A DNA stretch of 64,000 nucleotides. Origin: Apostichopus japonicus (taxonomy: Eukaryota; Echinodermata; Holothuroidea; Aspidochirotida; Stichopodidae). The stretch lies in NCBI RefSeq assembly GCF_037975245.1, contig NC_092581.1, positions 446,501-510,500 on the forward strand, in the 5' to 3' direction. The translations under genes and the position numbers were made by a program. Positions 1-11,400 of the stretch are shown here, in pieces. The notes under the pieces are model-generated. The model was not told where the DNA came from. It saw only the letters and a list, made by a program, of their open reading frames with translations, and did not search any database. Numbering within the stretch: the first letter of the stretch is position 1; every line of letters starts with the position of its first letter.

Positions 1-763
1 TGTCGTGGCGCGGTTGGCTGCTCTGTACCTCGAGAGCGTGACGTATTTTGGATCGCGGGCTCGAGACCAGGTGGGGGCAGTTTGCTTTTGCCGCGATCTC
101 ATACGGTCTCTGGAACTTTAAGTATTAGAAACGAACATAGATTTATATCAACTGCTGTCGTGGCGCGGTTGGTTGCTCTGTACCTCGAGAGCGTGACGTA
201 TTTTGGATCGCGGGCTCGAGACCAGGTGGGGCAGTTTGCTTTTGCCGCGATCTTATACGGCCCCTGGAACTTTAAGTATTAGAAACGAACATAGATTTAT
301 ATCAACTGCTGTCGTGGCGCGGTTGGTTGCTCTGTACCTCGAGAGCGTGACGTATTTTGGATCGCGGGCTCGAGACCAAGTGGGGGCAGTTTGCTTTTGC
401 CGCGATCTCATACGGTCTCTGGAACTTTAAGTATTAGAAACGAACATAGATTTATATCAACTGCTGTCGTGGCGCGGTTGGTTGCTCTGTACCTCGAGAG
501 CGTGACGTATTTTGGATCGCGGGCTCGAGACCAGGTGGGGCAGTTTGCTTTTGCCGCGATCTTATACGGCCCCTGGAACTTTAAGTATTAGAAACGAACA
601 TAAATTTATATCAACTGCTGTCGTGGCGCGGTTGGTTGCTCTGTACCTCGAGAGCGTGACGTATTTTGGATCGCGGGCTCGAGACCAGGTGGGGGCAGTT
701 TGCTTTTGCCGCAATCTCATACGGTCTCTGGAACTTTAAGTATGAGAAACGAACATAGATTTA
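1..763 (+). repeat. tRNA-SINE-like satellite array, block 1
   Basis: First block of a tandem array with a 154-156 bp unit. Each unit carries TGGCGCGGTTGG, close to the Pol III A box, and about 52 bp further on GGCTCGAGACC, close to the B box GGTTCGANNCC. A D-arm-like pairing (GCGC with GCTC) follows the tRNA layout, while the anticodon arm is degenerate. Length variants come from one-base changes in a G run (GGTGGGGG or GGTGGGG) and in the TCTGGAAC/TCTGGGAAC motif. The window starts inside a monomer, so the array continues to the left. Confidence 0.9.
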
Positions 764-1212
764 TTTTATTTATTTATTTATTTATTTATTTATTTGTTTT
801 TCCACAGAAGTACAAAGCGGAGGGAAGTCTTCCATAAAGCTTAAAAGCTTAACAAAGTGGAAGACTCCATAAGAAAAAAAAAAAATTAATAAATACAAAT
901 TGAATGTTTGTTACATTATGTACAGAAACTGCTGAAGTAAATGACTCATTTACATAATTTAATATGATGATATCAATTCTTTTTTTAAACATTTCTTAAA
1001 TGAATTCTTTGTAGCCTTAGATTTAACGGTATTGCTTAATGAGTTCCATAACTTAGTTGCACGGTTGCGAAAGCTGCGTGTACCTAATTTCGTATGATAG
1101 AAGTTGCAATGAGCATTTTGTCTATTTCGGGTATTATAATTGTATAATTCTACATTAATTGTATAGAAATTATGAAAGGAACCCGGAAGTAGCCCATGCC
1201 ATGCTTTATACG
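764..1212 (-). mobile_element. 5'-truncated LINE 3' end, copy 1
   Basis: Non-satellite insert. Read on the minus strand it starts inside a coding frame (KAWHGLLPGSF) and continues with FRNRATKLWNSL to a stop at 959-961, the typical C-terminal end of a non-LTR retrotransposon ORF2. A 3' UTR of about 190 bp and an (AAATA)n tail at the satellite junction follow. The 3' UTR can fold: GTCTTCCA pairs with TGGAAGAC around two AAGCTT sites. The satellite on both sides matches with only a TA overlap, so no long target duplication is visible. The LINE clade is not determined. Confidence 0.8.
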
Positions 1213-4200
1213 TATATCAACTGCTGTCGTGGCGCGGTTGGTTGCTCTGTACCTCGAGAGCGTGACGTATTTTGGATCGCGGGCTCGAGACCAGGTGGGG
1301 GCAGTTTGCTTTTGCCGCGATCTCATACGGTCTCGGGAACTTTAAGTATTAGAAACGAACATAGATTTATATCAACTGCTGTCGTGGCGCGGTTGGTTGC
1401 TCTGTACCTCGAGAGCGTGACGTATTTTGGATTGCGGGCTCGAGACCAGGTGGGGGCAGTTAGCTTTTGCCGCGATCTCATACGGTCTCTAAAACTTTAA
1501 GTATTAGAAACGAACATAGATTTATATCAACTGCTGTCGTGGCGCGGTTGGCTGCTCTGTACCTCGAGAGCGTGACGTATTTTGGATCGCGGGCTCGAGA
1601 CCAGGTGGGGGCAGTTTGCTTTTGCCGCGATCTCATACGGTCTCTGGAACTTTAAGTATTAGAAACGAACATAGATTTATATCAACTGCTGTCGTGGCGC
1701 GGTTGGTTGCTCTGTACCTCGAGAGCGTGACGTATTTTGGATCGCGGGCTCGAGACCAGGTGGGGCAGTTTGCTTTTGCCGCGATCTTATACGGCCCCTG
1801 GAACTTTAAGTATTAGAAACGAACATAGATTTATATCAACTGCTGTCGTGGCGCGGTTGGTTGCTCTGTACCTCGAGAGCGTGACGTATTTTGGATCGCG
1901 GGCTCGAGACCAGGTGGGGGCAGTTTGCTTTTGCCGCGATCTCATACGGTCTCTGGAACTTTAAGTATTAGAAACGAACATAGATTTATATCAACTGCTG
2001 TCGTGGCGCGGTTGGTTGCTCTGTACCTCGAGAGCGTGACGTATTTTGGATCGCGGGCTCGAGACCAGGTGGGGCAGTTTGCTTTTGCCGCGATCTTATA
2101 CGGCCCCTGGAACTTTAAGTATTAGAAACGAACATAGATTTATATCAACTGCTGTCGTGGCGCGGTTGGTTGCTCTGTACCTCGAGAGCGTGACGTATTT
2201 TGGATGGCGGGCTCGAGACCAGGTGGGGGCAGTTTGCTTTTGCCGCGATCTCATACGGTCTCTGGGAACTTTAAGTATTAGAAACGAACATAGATTTATA
2301 TCAACTGCTGTCGTGGCGCGGTTGGTTGCTCTGTACCTCGAGAGCGTGACGTATTTTGGATCGCGGGCTCGAGACCAGGTGGGGGCAGTTTGCTTTTGCC
2401 GCGATCTCATACGGTCTCTGGAACTTTAAGTATTAGAAACGAACATAGATTTATATCAACTGCTGTCGTGGCGCGGTTGGTTGCTCTGTACCTCGAGAGC
2501 GTGACGTATTTTGGATCGCGGGCTCGAGACCAGGTGGGGGCAGTTTGCTTTTGCCGCGATCTCATACGGTCTCTGGGAACTTTAAGTATTAGAAACGAAC
2601 ATAGATTTATATCAACTGCTGTCGTGGCGCGGTTGGTTGCTCTGTACCTCGAGAGCTTGACGTATTTTGGATCGCGGGCTCGAGACCAGGTGGGGGCAGT
2701 TTGCTTTTGCCGCGATCTCATACGGTCTCTGGAACTTTAAGTATTAGAAACGAACATAGATTTATATCAACTGCTGTCGTGGCGCGGTTGGTTGCTCTGT
2801 ACCTCGAGAGCGTGACGTATTTTGGATCGCGGGCTCGAGACCAGGTGGGGCAGTTTGCTTTTGCCGCGATCTTATACGGCCCCTGGAACTTTAAGTATTA
2901 GAAACGAACATAGATTTATATCAACTGCTGTCGTGGCGCGGTTGGTTGCTCTGTACCTCGAGAGCGTGACGTATTTTGGATGGCGGGCTCGAGACCAGGT
3001 GGGGGCAGTTTGCTTTTGCCGCGATCTCATACGGTCTCTGGAACTTTAAGTATTAGAAACGAACATAGATTTATATCAACTGCTGTCGTGGCGCGGTTGG
3101 TTGCTCTGTACCTCGAGAGCGTGACGTATTTTGGATCGCGGGCTCGAGACCAGGTGGGGCAGTTTGCTTTTGCCGCGATCTTATACGGCCCCTGGAACTT
3201 TAAGTATTAGAAACGAACATAGATTTATATCAACTGCTGTCGTGGCGCGGTTGGTTGCTCTGTACCTCGAGAGCGTGACGTATTTTGGATGGCGGGCTCG
3301 AGACCAGGTGGGGGCAGTTTGCTTTTGCCGCGATCTCATACGGTCTCTGGAACTTTAAGTATTAGAAACGAACATAGATTTATATCAACTGCTGTCGTGG
3401 CGCGGTTGGTTGCTCTGTACCTCGAGAGCGTGACGTATTTTGGATCGCGGGCTCGAGACCAGGTGGGGGCAGTTTGCTTTTGCCGCGATCTCATACGGTC
3501 TCTGGGAACTTTAAGTATTAGAAACGAACATAGATTTATATCAACTGCTGTCGTGGCGCGGTTGGTTGCTCTGTACCTCGAGAGCTTGACGTATTTTGGA
3601 TCGCGGGCTCGAGACCAGGTGGGGGCAGTTTGCTTTTGCCGCGATCTCATACGGTCTCTGGAACTTTAAGTATTAGAAACGAACATAGATTTATATCAAC
3701 TGCTGTCGTGGCGCGGTTGGTTGCTCTGTACCTCGAGAGCGTGACGTATTTTGGATCGCGGGCTCGAGGCCAGGTGGGGGCAGTTTGCTTTTGCCGCGAT
3801 CTTATACGGCCCCTGGAACTTTAAGTATTAGAAACGAACATAGATTTATATCAACTGCTGTCGTGGCGCGGTTGGTTGCTCTGTACCTCGAGAGCGTGAC
3901 GTATTTTGGATCGCGGGCTCGAGACCAGGTGGGGGCAGTTTGCTTTTGCCGCGATCTCATACGGTCTCTGGAACTTTAAGTATTAGAAACGAACATAGAT
4001 TTATATCAACTGCTGTCGTGGCGCGGTTGGTTGCTCTGTACCTCGAGAGCGTGACGTATTTTGGATCGCGGGCTCGAGACCAGGTGGGGCAGTTTGCTTT
4101 TGCCGCGATCTTATACGGCCCCTGGAACTTTAAGTATTAGAAACGAACATAGATTTATATCAACTGCTGTCGTGGCGCGGTTGGTTGCTCTGTACCTCGA

Positions 4201-5089
4201 GAGCGTGACGTATTTTGGATGGCGGGCTCGAGACCAGGTGGGGGCAGTTTGCTTTTGCCGCGATCTCATACGGTCTCTGGGAACTTTAAGTATTAGAAAC
4301 GAACATAGATTTATATCAACTGCTGTCGTGGCGCGGTTGGTTGCTCTGTACCTCGAGAGCGTGACGTATTTTGGATCGCGGGCTCGAGACCAGGTGGGGG
4401 CAGTTTGCTTTTGCCGCGATCTCATACGGTCTCTGGAACTTTAAGTATTAGAAACGAACATAGATTTATATCAACTGCTGTCGTGGCGCGGTTGGTTGCT
4501 CTGTACCTCGAGAGCGTGACGTATTTTGGATCGCGGGCTCGAGACCAGGTGGGGGCAGTTTGCTTTTGCCGCGATCTCATACGGTCTCTGGGAACTTTAA
4601 GTATTAGAAACGAACATAGATTTATATCAACTGCTGTCGTGGCGCGGTTGGTTGCTCTGTACCTCGAGAGCTTGACGTATTTTGGATCGCGGGCTCGAGA
4701 CCAGGTGGGGGCAGTTTGCTTTTGCCGCGATCTCATACGGTCTCTGGAACTTTAAGTATTAGAAACGAACATAGATTTATATCAACTGCTGTCGTGGCGC
4801 GGTTGGTTGCTCTGTACCTCGAGAGCGTGACGTATTTTGGATCGCGGGCTCGAGGCCAGGTGGGGGCAGTTTGCTTTTGCCGCGATCTCAGACGGTCTCT
4901 GGGAACTTTAAGTATTAGAAACGAACATAGATTTACATCAACTGCTGTCGTGGCGCGGTTGGTTGCTCTGTACCTCGAGAGCGTGACGTATTTTGGATCG
5001 CGGGCTCGAGACCAGGTGGGGCAGTTTGCTTTTGCCGCGATCTCATACGGTCTCTGGAACTTTAAGTATGAGAAACGAACATAGATTTA
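1213..5089 (+). repeat. tRNA-SINE-like satellite array, block 2
   Basis: About 25 monomers of the same 154-156 bp satellite. Diagnostic variants recur in order, for example GGATGGCGGG, the GAGCTTGACG variant and the CCCCTGGAAC ending, showing that multi-monomer blocks were copied together. The first monomers after the LINE insert have the TCTCGGGAAC and GATTGCGGG variants, which also follow the second and third LINE inserts. Confidence 0.9.
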
Positions 5090-5532
5090 TTTTATTTATT
5101 TATTTATTTATTTATTTGTTTTTCCACAGAAGTACAAAGCGGAGGGAAGTCTTCCATAAAGCTTAAAAGCTTAACAAAGTGGAAGACTCCCTAAGAAAAA
5201 AAAAATTAATAAATACAAATTGAATGTTTGTTACATTATGTACAGAAACTGCTGAAGTAAATGACTCATTTACATAATTTAATATGATGATATCAATTCT
5301 TTTTTTAAACATTTCTTAAATGAATTCTTTGTAGCCTTAGATTTAACGGTATTGCTTAATGAGTTCCATAACTTAGTTGCACGGTTGCGAAAGCTGCGTG
5401 TACCTAATTTCGTATGATAGAAGTTGCAATGAGCATTTTGTCTATTTCGGGTATTATAATTGTATAATTCTACATTAATTGTATAGAAATTATGAAAGGA
5501 ACCCGGAAGTAGCCCATGCCATGCTTTATACG
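5090..5532 (-). mobile_element. 5'-truncated LINE 3' end, copy 2
   Basis: Near-identical to the insert at 764-1212, with the same truncation point, the same stop (5279-5281) and the same satellite junctions. It differs in the length of the ATTT and A tracts and has CTAAG where copy 1 has ATAAG. Identical endpoints inside the same monomer position mean it was copied with its satellite flanks and did not insert independently. Confidence 0.8.
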
Positions 5533-8020
5533 TATATCAACTGCTGTCGTGGCGCGGTTGGTTGCTCTGTACCTCGAGAGCGTGACGTATTTTGGATCGC
5601 GGGCTCGAGACCAGGTGGGGGCAGTTTGCTTTTGCCGCGATCTCATACGGTCTCGGGAACTTTAAGTATTAGAAACGAACATCGATTTATATCAACTGCT
5701 GTCGTGGCGCGGTTGGTTGCTCTGTACCTCGAGAGCGTGACGTATTTTGGATTGCGGGCTCGAGACCAGGTGGGGGCAGTTAGCTTTTGCCGCGATCTCA
5801 TACGGTCTCTGGAACTTTAAGTATTAGAAACGAACATAGATTTATATCAACTGCTGTCGTGGCGCGGTTGGCTGCTCTGTACCTCGAGAGCGTGACGTAT
5901 TTTGGATCGCGTGCTCGAGACCAGGTGGGGGCAGTTTGCTTTTGCCGCGATCTCATACGGTCTCTGGGAACTTTAAGTATTAGAAACGAACATAGATCTA
6001 TATCAACTGCTCTCGTGGCGCGGTTGGTTGCTCTGTACCTCGAGAGCGTGACGTATTTTGGATTGCGGGCTCGAGACCAGGTGGGGGCAGTTAGCTTTTG
6101 CCGCGATCTCATACGGTCTCTAAAACTTTAAGTATTAGAAACGAACATAGATTTATATCAACTGCTGTCGTGGCGCGGTTGGCTGCTCTGTACCTCGAGA
6201 GCGTGACGTATTTTGGATCGCGGGCTCGAGACCAGGTGGGGGCAGTTTGCTTTTGCCGCGATCTCATACGGTCTCTGGAACTTTAAGTATTAGAAACGAA
6301 CATAGATTTATATCAACTGCTGTCGTGGCGCGGTTGGTTGCTCTGTACCTCGAGAGCGTGACGTATTTTGGATCGCGGGCTCGAGACCAGGTGGGGGCAG
6401 TTTGCTTTTGCCGCGATCTCATACGGTCTCTGGGAACTTTAAGTATTAGAAACGAACATAGATTTATATCAACTGCTGTCGTGGCGCGGTTGGTTGCTCT
6501 GTACCTCGAGAGCGTGACGTATTTTGGATCGCGGGCTCGAGACCAGGTGGGGGCAGTTTGCTTTTGCCGCGATCTCATACGGTCTCTGGAACTTTAAGTA
6601 TTAGAAACGAACATAGATTTATATCAACTGCTGTCGTGGCGCGGTTGGTTGCTCTGTACCTCGAGAGCGTGACGTATTTTGGATCGCGGGCTCGAGACCA
6701 TGTGGGGGCAGTTTGCTTTTGCCGCGATCTTATACGGCCCCTGGAACTTTAAGTATTAGAAACGAACATAGATTTATATCAACTGCTGTCGTGGCGCGGT
6801 TGGTTGCTCTGTACCTCGAGAGCGTGACGTATTTTGGATGGCGGGCTCGAGACCAGGTGGGGGCAGTTTGCTTTTTCCGCGATCTCATACGGTCTCTGGG
6901 AACTTTAAGTATTAGAAACGAACATAGATTTATATCAACTGCTGTCGTGGCGCGGTTGGTTGCTCTGTACCTCGAGAGCGTGACGTATTTTGGATCGCGG
7001 GCTCGAGACCAGGTGGGGGCAGTTTGCTTTTGCCGCGATCTCATACGGTCTCTGGGAACTTTAAGTATTAGAAACGAACATAGATTTATATCAACTGCTG
7101 TCGTGGCGCGGTTGGTTGCTCTGTACCTCGAGAGCGTGACGTATTTTGGATCGCGGGCTCGAGACCAGGTGGGGGCAGTTTGCTTTTGCCGCGATCTCAT
7201 ACGGTCTCTGGGAACTTTAAGTATTAGAAACGAACATAGATTTATATCAACTGCTGTCGTGGCGCGGTTGGTTGCTCTGTACCTCGAGAGCTTGACGTAT
7301 TTTGGATCGCGGGCTCGAGACCAGGTGGGGGTAGTTTGCTTTTGCCGCGATCTCATACGGTCTCTGGGAACTTTAAGTATTAGAAACGAACATAGATTTA
7401 TATCAACTGCTGTCGTGGCGCGGTTGGTTGCTCTGTACCTCGAGAGCGTGACGTATTTTGGATCGCGGGCTCGAGACCAGGTGGGGGCAGTTTGCTTTTG
7501 CCGCGATCTCAGACGGTCTCTGGAACTTTAAGTATTAGAAACGAACATAGATTTATATCAACTGCTGTCGTGGCGCGGTTGGTTGCTCTGTACCTCGAGA
7601 GCGTGACGTATTTTGGATCGCGGGCTCGAGGCCAGGTGGGGGCAGTTTGCTTTTGCCGCGATCTGGTACGGTCTCTGGAACTTTAAGTATTAGAAACGAA
7701 CATAGATTTATATCAACTGCTGTCGTGGCGCGATTGGTTGCTCTGTACCTCGAGAGCGTGACGTATTTTGGATCGCGGGCTCGAGACCAGGTGGGGGCAG
7801 TTTGCTTTTGCCGCGATCTTGTACGGTCTCTGGGAACTTTAAGTATTAGAAACGAACATAGATTTACATCAACTGCTGTCGTGGCGCGGTTGGTTGCTCT
7901 GTACCTCGAGAGCGTGACGTATTTTGGATCGCGGGCTCGAGACCAGGTGGGGCAGTTTGCTTTTGCCGCGATCTCATACGGTCTCTGGAACTTTAAGTAT
8001 GAGAAACGAACATAGATTTA
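5533..8020 (+). repeat. tRNA-SINE-like satellite array, block 3
   Basis: About 16 monomers of the 154-156 bp satellite. At 6713-7531 several successive 156-bp units (the TCTGGGAAC variant) keep one reading frame open for 272 codons. This is a by-product of unit length divisible by three, not evidence of a gene. The first monomers copy the order seen after the first LINE insert (TCTCGGGAAC, then GATTGCGGG, then the GGCTGCTCTG variant). Confidence 0.9.
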
Positions 8021-8463
8021 TTTTATTTATTTATTTATTTATTTATTTGTTTTTCCACAGAAGTACAAAGCGGAGGGAAGTCTTCCATAAAGCTTAAAAG
8101 CTTAACAAAGTGGAAGACTCCCTAAGAAAAAAAAAATTAATAAATACAAATTGAATGTTTGTTACATTATGTACAGAAACTGCTGAAGTAAATGACTCAT
8201 TTACATAATTTAATATGATGATATCAATTCTTTTTTTAAACATTTCTTAAATGAATTCTTTGTAGCCTTAGATTTAACGGTATTGCTTAATGAGTTCCAT
8301 AACTTAGTTGCACGGTTGCGAAAGCTGCGTGTACCTAATTTCGTATGATAGAAGTTGCAATGAGCATTTTGTCTATTTCGGGTATTATAATTGTATAATT
8401 CTACATTAATTGTATAGAAATTATGAAAGGAACCCGGAAGTAGCCCATGCCATGCTTTATACG
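8021..8463 (-). mobile_element. 5'-truncated LINE 3' end, copy 3
   Basis: Third near-identical copy of the LINE 3' end, with stop at 8210-8212 and the same A-tract and CTAAG variant as copy 2. Copies 2 and 3 are closer to each other than to copy 1, so the duplication giving copies 2 and 3 is the more recent one. Confidence 0.8.
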
Positions 8464-11400
8464 TATATCAACTGCTGTCGTGGCGCGGTTGGTTGCTCTG
8501 TACCTCGAGAGCGTGACGTATTTTGGATCGCGGGCTCGAGACCAGGTGGGGGCAGTTTGCTTTTGCCGCGATCTCATACGGTCTCGGGAACTTTAAGTAT
8601 TAGAAACGAACATAGATTTATATCAACTGCTGTCGTGGCGCGGTTGGTTGCTCTGTACCTCGAGAGCGTGACGTATTTTGGATTGCGGGCTCGAGACCAG
8701 GTGGGGGCAGTTAGCTTTTGCCGCGATCTCATACGGTCTCTGGAACTTTAAGTATTAGAAACGAACATAGATTTATATCAACTGCTGTCGTGGCGCGGTT
8801 GGCTGCTCTGTACCTCGAGAGCGTGACGTATTTTGGATCGCGTGCTCGAGACCAGGTGGGGGCAGTTTGCTTTTGCCGCGATCTCATACGGTCTCTGGGA
8901 ACTTTAAGTATTAGAAACGAACATAGATCTATATCAACTGCTCTCGTGGCGCGGTTGGTTGCTCTGTACCTCGAGAGCGTGACGTATTTTGGATCGCGGG
9001 CTCGAGGCCAGGTGGGGGCAGTTTCCTTTTGCCGCGATCTTGTACGGTCTCTGGAACTTTAAGTATTAGAAACGAACATAGATTTATATCAACTGCTGTC
9101 GTGGCGCGGTTGGTTGCTCTGTACCTCGAGAGCGTGACGTATTTTGGATCGCGGGCTCGAGACCAGGTGGGGGCAGTTTGCTTTTGCCGCGATCTGGTAC
9201 GGTCTCTGGAACTTTAAGTATTAGAAACGAACATAGATTTATATCAACTGCTGTCGTGGCCCGGTTGGTTGCTCTGTACCTCGAGAGCGTGACGTATTTT
9301 GGATCGCGGGCTCGAGACCAGGTGGGGGCAGTTTGCTTTTGCCGCGATCTGGTACGGTCTCTGGAACTTTAAGTATTAGAAACGAACATAGATTTATATC
9401 AACTGCTGTCGTGGCGCGGTTGGTTGCTCTGTACCTCGAGAGCGTGACGTATTTTGGATCGCGGGCTCGAGACCAGGTGGGGGCAGTTTGCTTTTGCCGC
9501 GATATCATACGGTCTCTGGAACTTTAAGTATTAGAAACGAACATAGATTTATATCAACTGCTGTCGTGGCGCGGTTGGTTGCTCTGTACCTCGACAGCGT
9601 GACCTTTTTTTGGATCGCGGGCTCGAGACCAGGTGGGGGCAGTTTGCTTTTGCCGCGATCTTATACGGTCTCTGGGAACTTTAAGTATTAGAAACGAACA
9701 TAGATCTATATCAACTGCTCTCGTGGCGCGGTTGGTTGCTCTGTACCTCGAGAGCGTGACGTATTTTGGATCGCGGGCTCGAGGCCAGGTGGGGGCAATT
9801 TCCTTTTGCCGCGATCTTGTACGGTCTCTGGAACTTTAAGTATTAGAAACGAACATAGATTTATATCAACTGCTGTCGTGGCGCGGTTGGTTGCTCTGTA
9901 CCTCGAGAGCGTGACGTATTTTGGATCGCGGGCTCGAGACCAGGTGGGGGCAGTTTGCTTTTGCCGCGATCTCATACGGTCTCTGGAACTTTAAGTATGA
10001 GAAACGAACATGGATTTATATCAACTGCTGTCGTGGCGCGGTTGGTTGCTCTGTACCTCGAGAGCGTGACGTATTTTGGATCGCGTGCTCGAGACCAGGT
10101 GGGGGCAGTTTGCTTTTGCCGCGATCTTATACGGTCTCTGGAACTTTAAGTATTAGAAACGAACATAGATTTATATCAACTGCTGTCGTGGCGCGGTTGG
10201 TTGCTCTGTACCTCGAGAGCGTGACGTATTTTGGATCGCGGGCTCGAGACCATGTGGGGGCAGTTTGCTTTTGCCGCGATCTCATACGGTCTCTGGAACT
10301 TTAAGTATTAGAAACGAACATAGATTTATATCAACTGCTGTCGTGGCGCGGTTGGTTGCTCTGTACCTCGAGAGCGTGACGTATTTTGGATCGCGTGCTC
10401 GAGACCAGGTGGGGGCAGTTTGCTTTTGCCGCGATCTTATACGGTCTCTGGGAACTTTAAGTATTAGAAACGAACATAGATTTATATCAACTGCTGTCGT
10501 GGCGCGGTTGGTTGCTCTGTACCTCGAGAGCGTGACGTATTTTGGATCGCGTGCTCGAGACCAGGTGGGGGCAGTTTGCTTTTGCCGCGATCTTATACGG
10601 TCTCTGGGAACTTTAAGTATTAGAAACGAACATAGATCTATATCAACTGCTCTCGTGGCGCGGTTGGTTGCTCTGTACCTCGAGAGCGTGACGTATTTTG
10701 GATCGCGGGCTCGAGGCCATGTGGGGGCAATTTCCTTTTGCCGCGATCTTGTACGGTCTCTGGAACTTTAAGTATTAGAAACGAACATAGATTTATATCA
10801 ACTGCTGTCGTGGCGCGGTTGGTTGCTCTGTACCTCGAGAGCGTGACGTATTTTGGATCGCGGGCTCGAGACCAGGTGGGGGCAGTTTGCTTTTGCCGCG
10901 ATCTCATACGGTCTCTGGAACTTTAAGTATGAGAAACGAACATGGATTTATATCAACTGCTGTCGTGGCGCGGTTGGTTGCTCTGTACCTCGAGAGGGTG
11001 ACGTATTTTGGATCGCGTGCTCGAGACCAGGTGGGGGCAGTTTGCTTTTGCCGCGATCTTATACGGTCTCTGGAACTTTAAGTATTAGAAACGAACATAG
11101 ATTTATATCAACTGCTGTCGTGGCGCGGTTGGTTGCTCTGTACCTCGAGAGCGTGACGTATTTTGGATCGCGGGCTCGAGACCATGTGGGGGCAGTTTGC
11201 TTTTGCCGCGATCTCATACGGTCTCTGGAACTTTAAGTATGAGAAACGAACATAGATTTATATCAACTGCTGTCGTGGCGCGGTTGGTTGCTCTGTACCT
11301 CGAGAGCGTGACGTTTTTGGATCGCGGGCTCGAGGCCAGGTGGGGGCAGTTTGCTTTTGCCGCGATCTGGTACGGTCTCTGGAACTTTAAGTATTAGAAA

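Noticed and set aside
6713-7531. 272-codon plus-strand frame and overlapping minus-strand frames in the satellite
   Set aside because: The frames exist only because several 156-bp monomers follow each other; the same peptides repeat in both strands and break when a 154- or 155-bp unit occurs.
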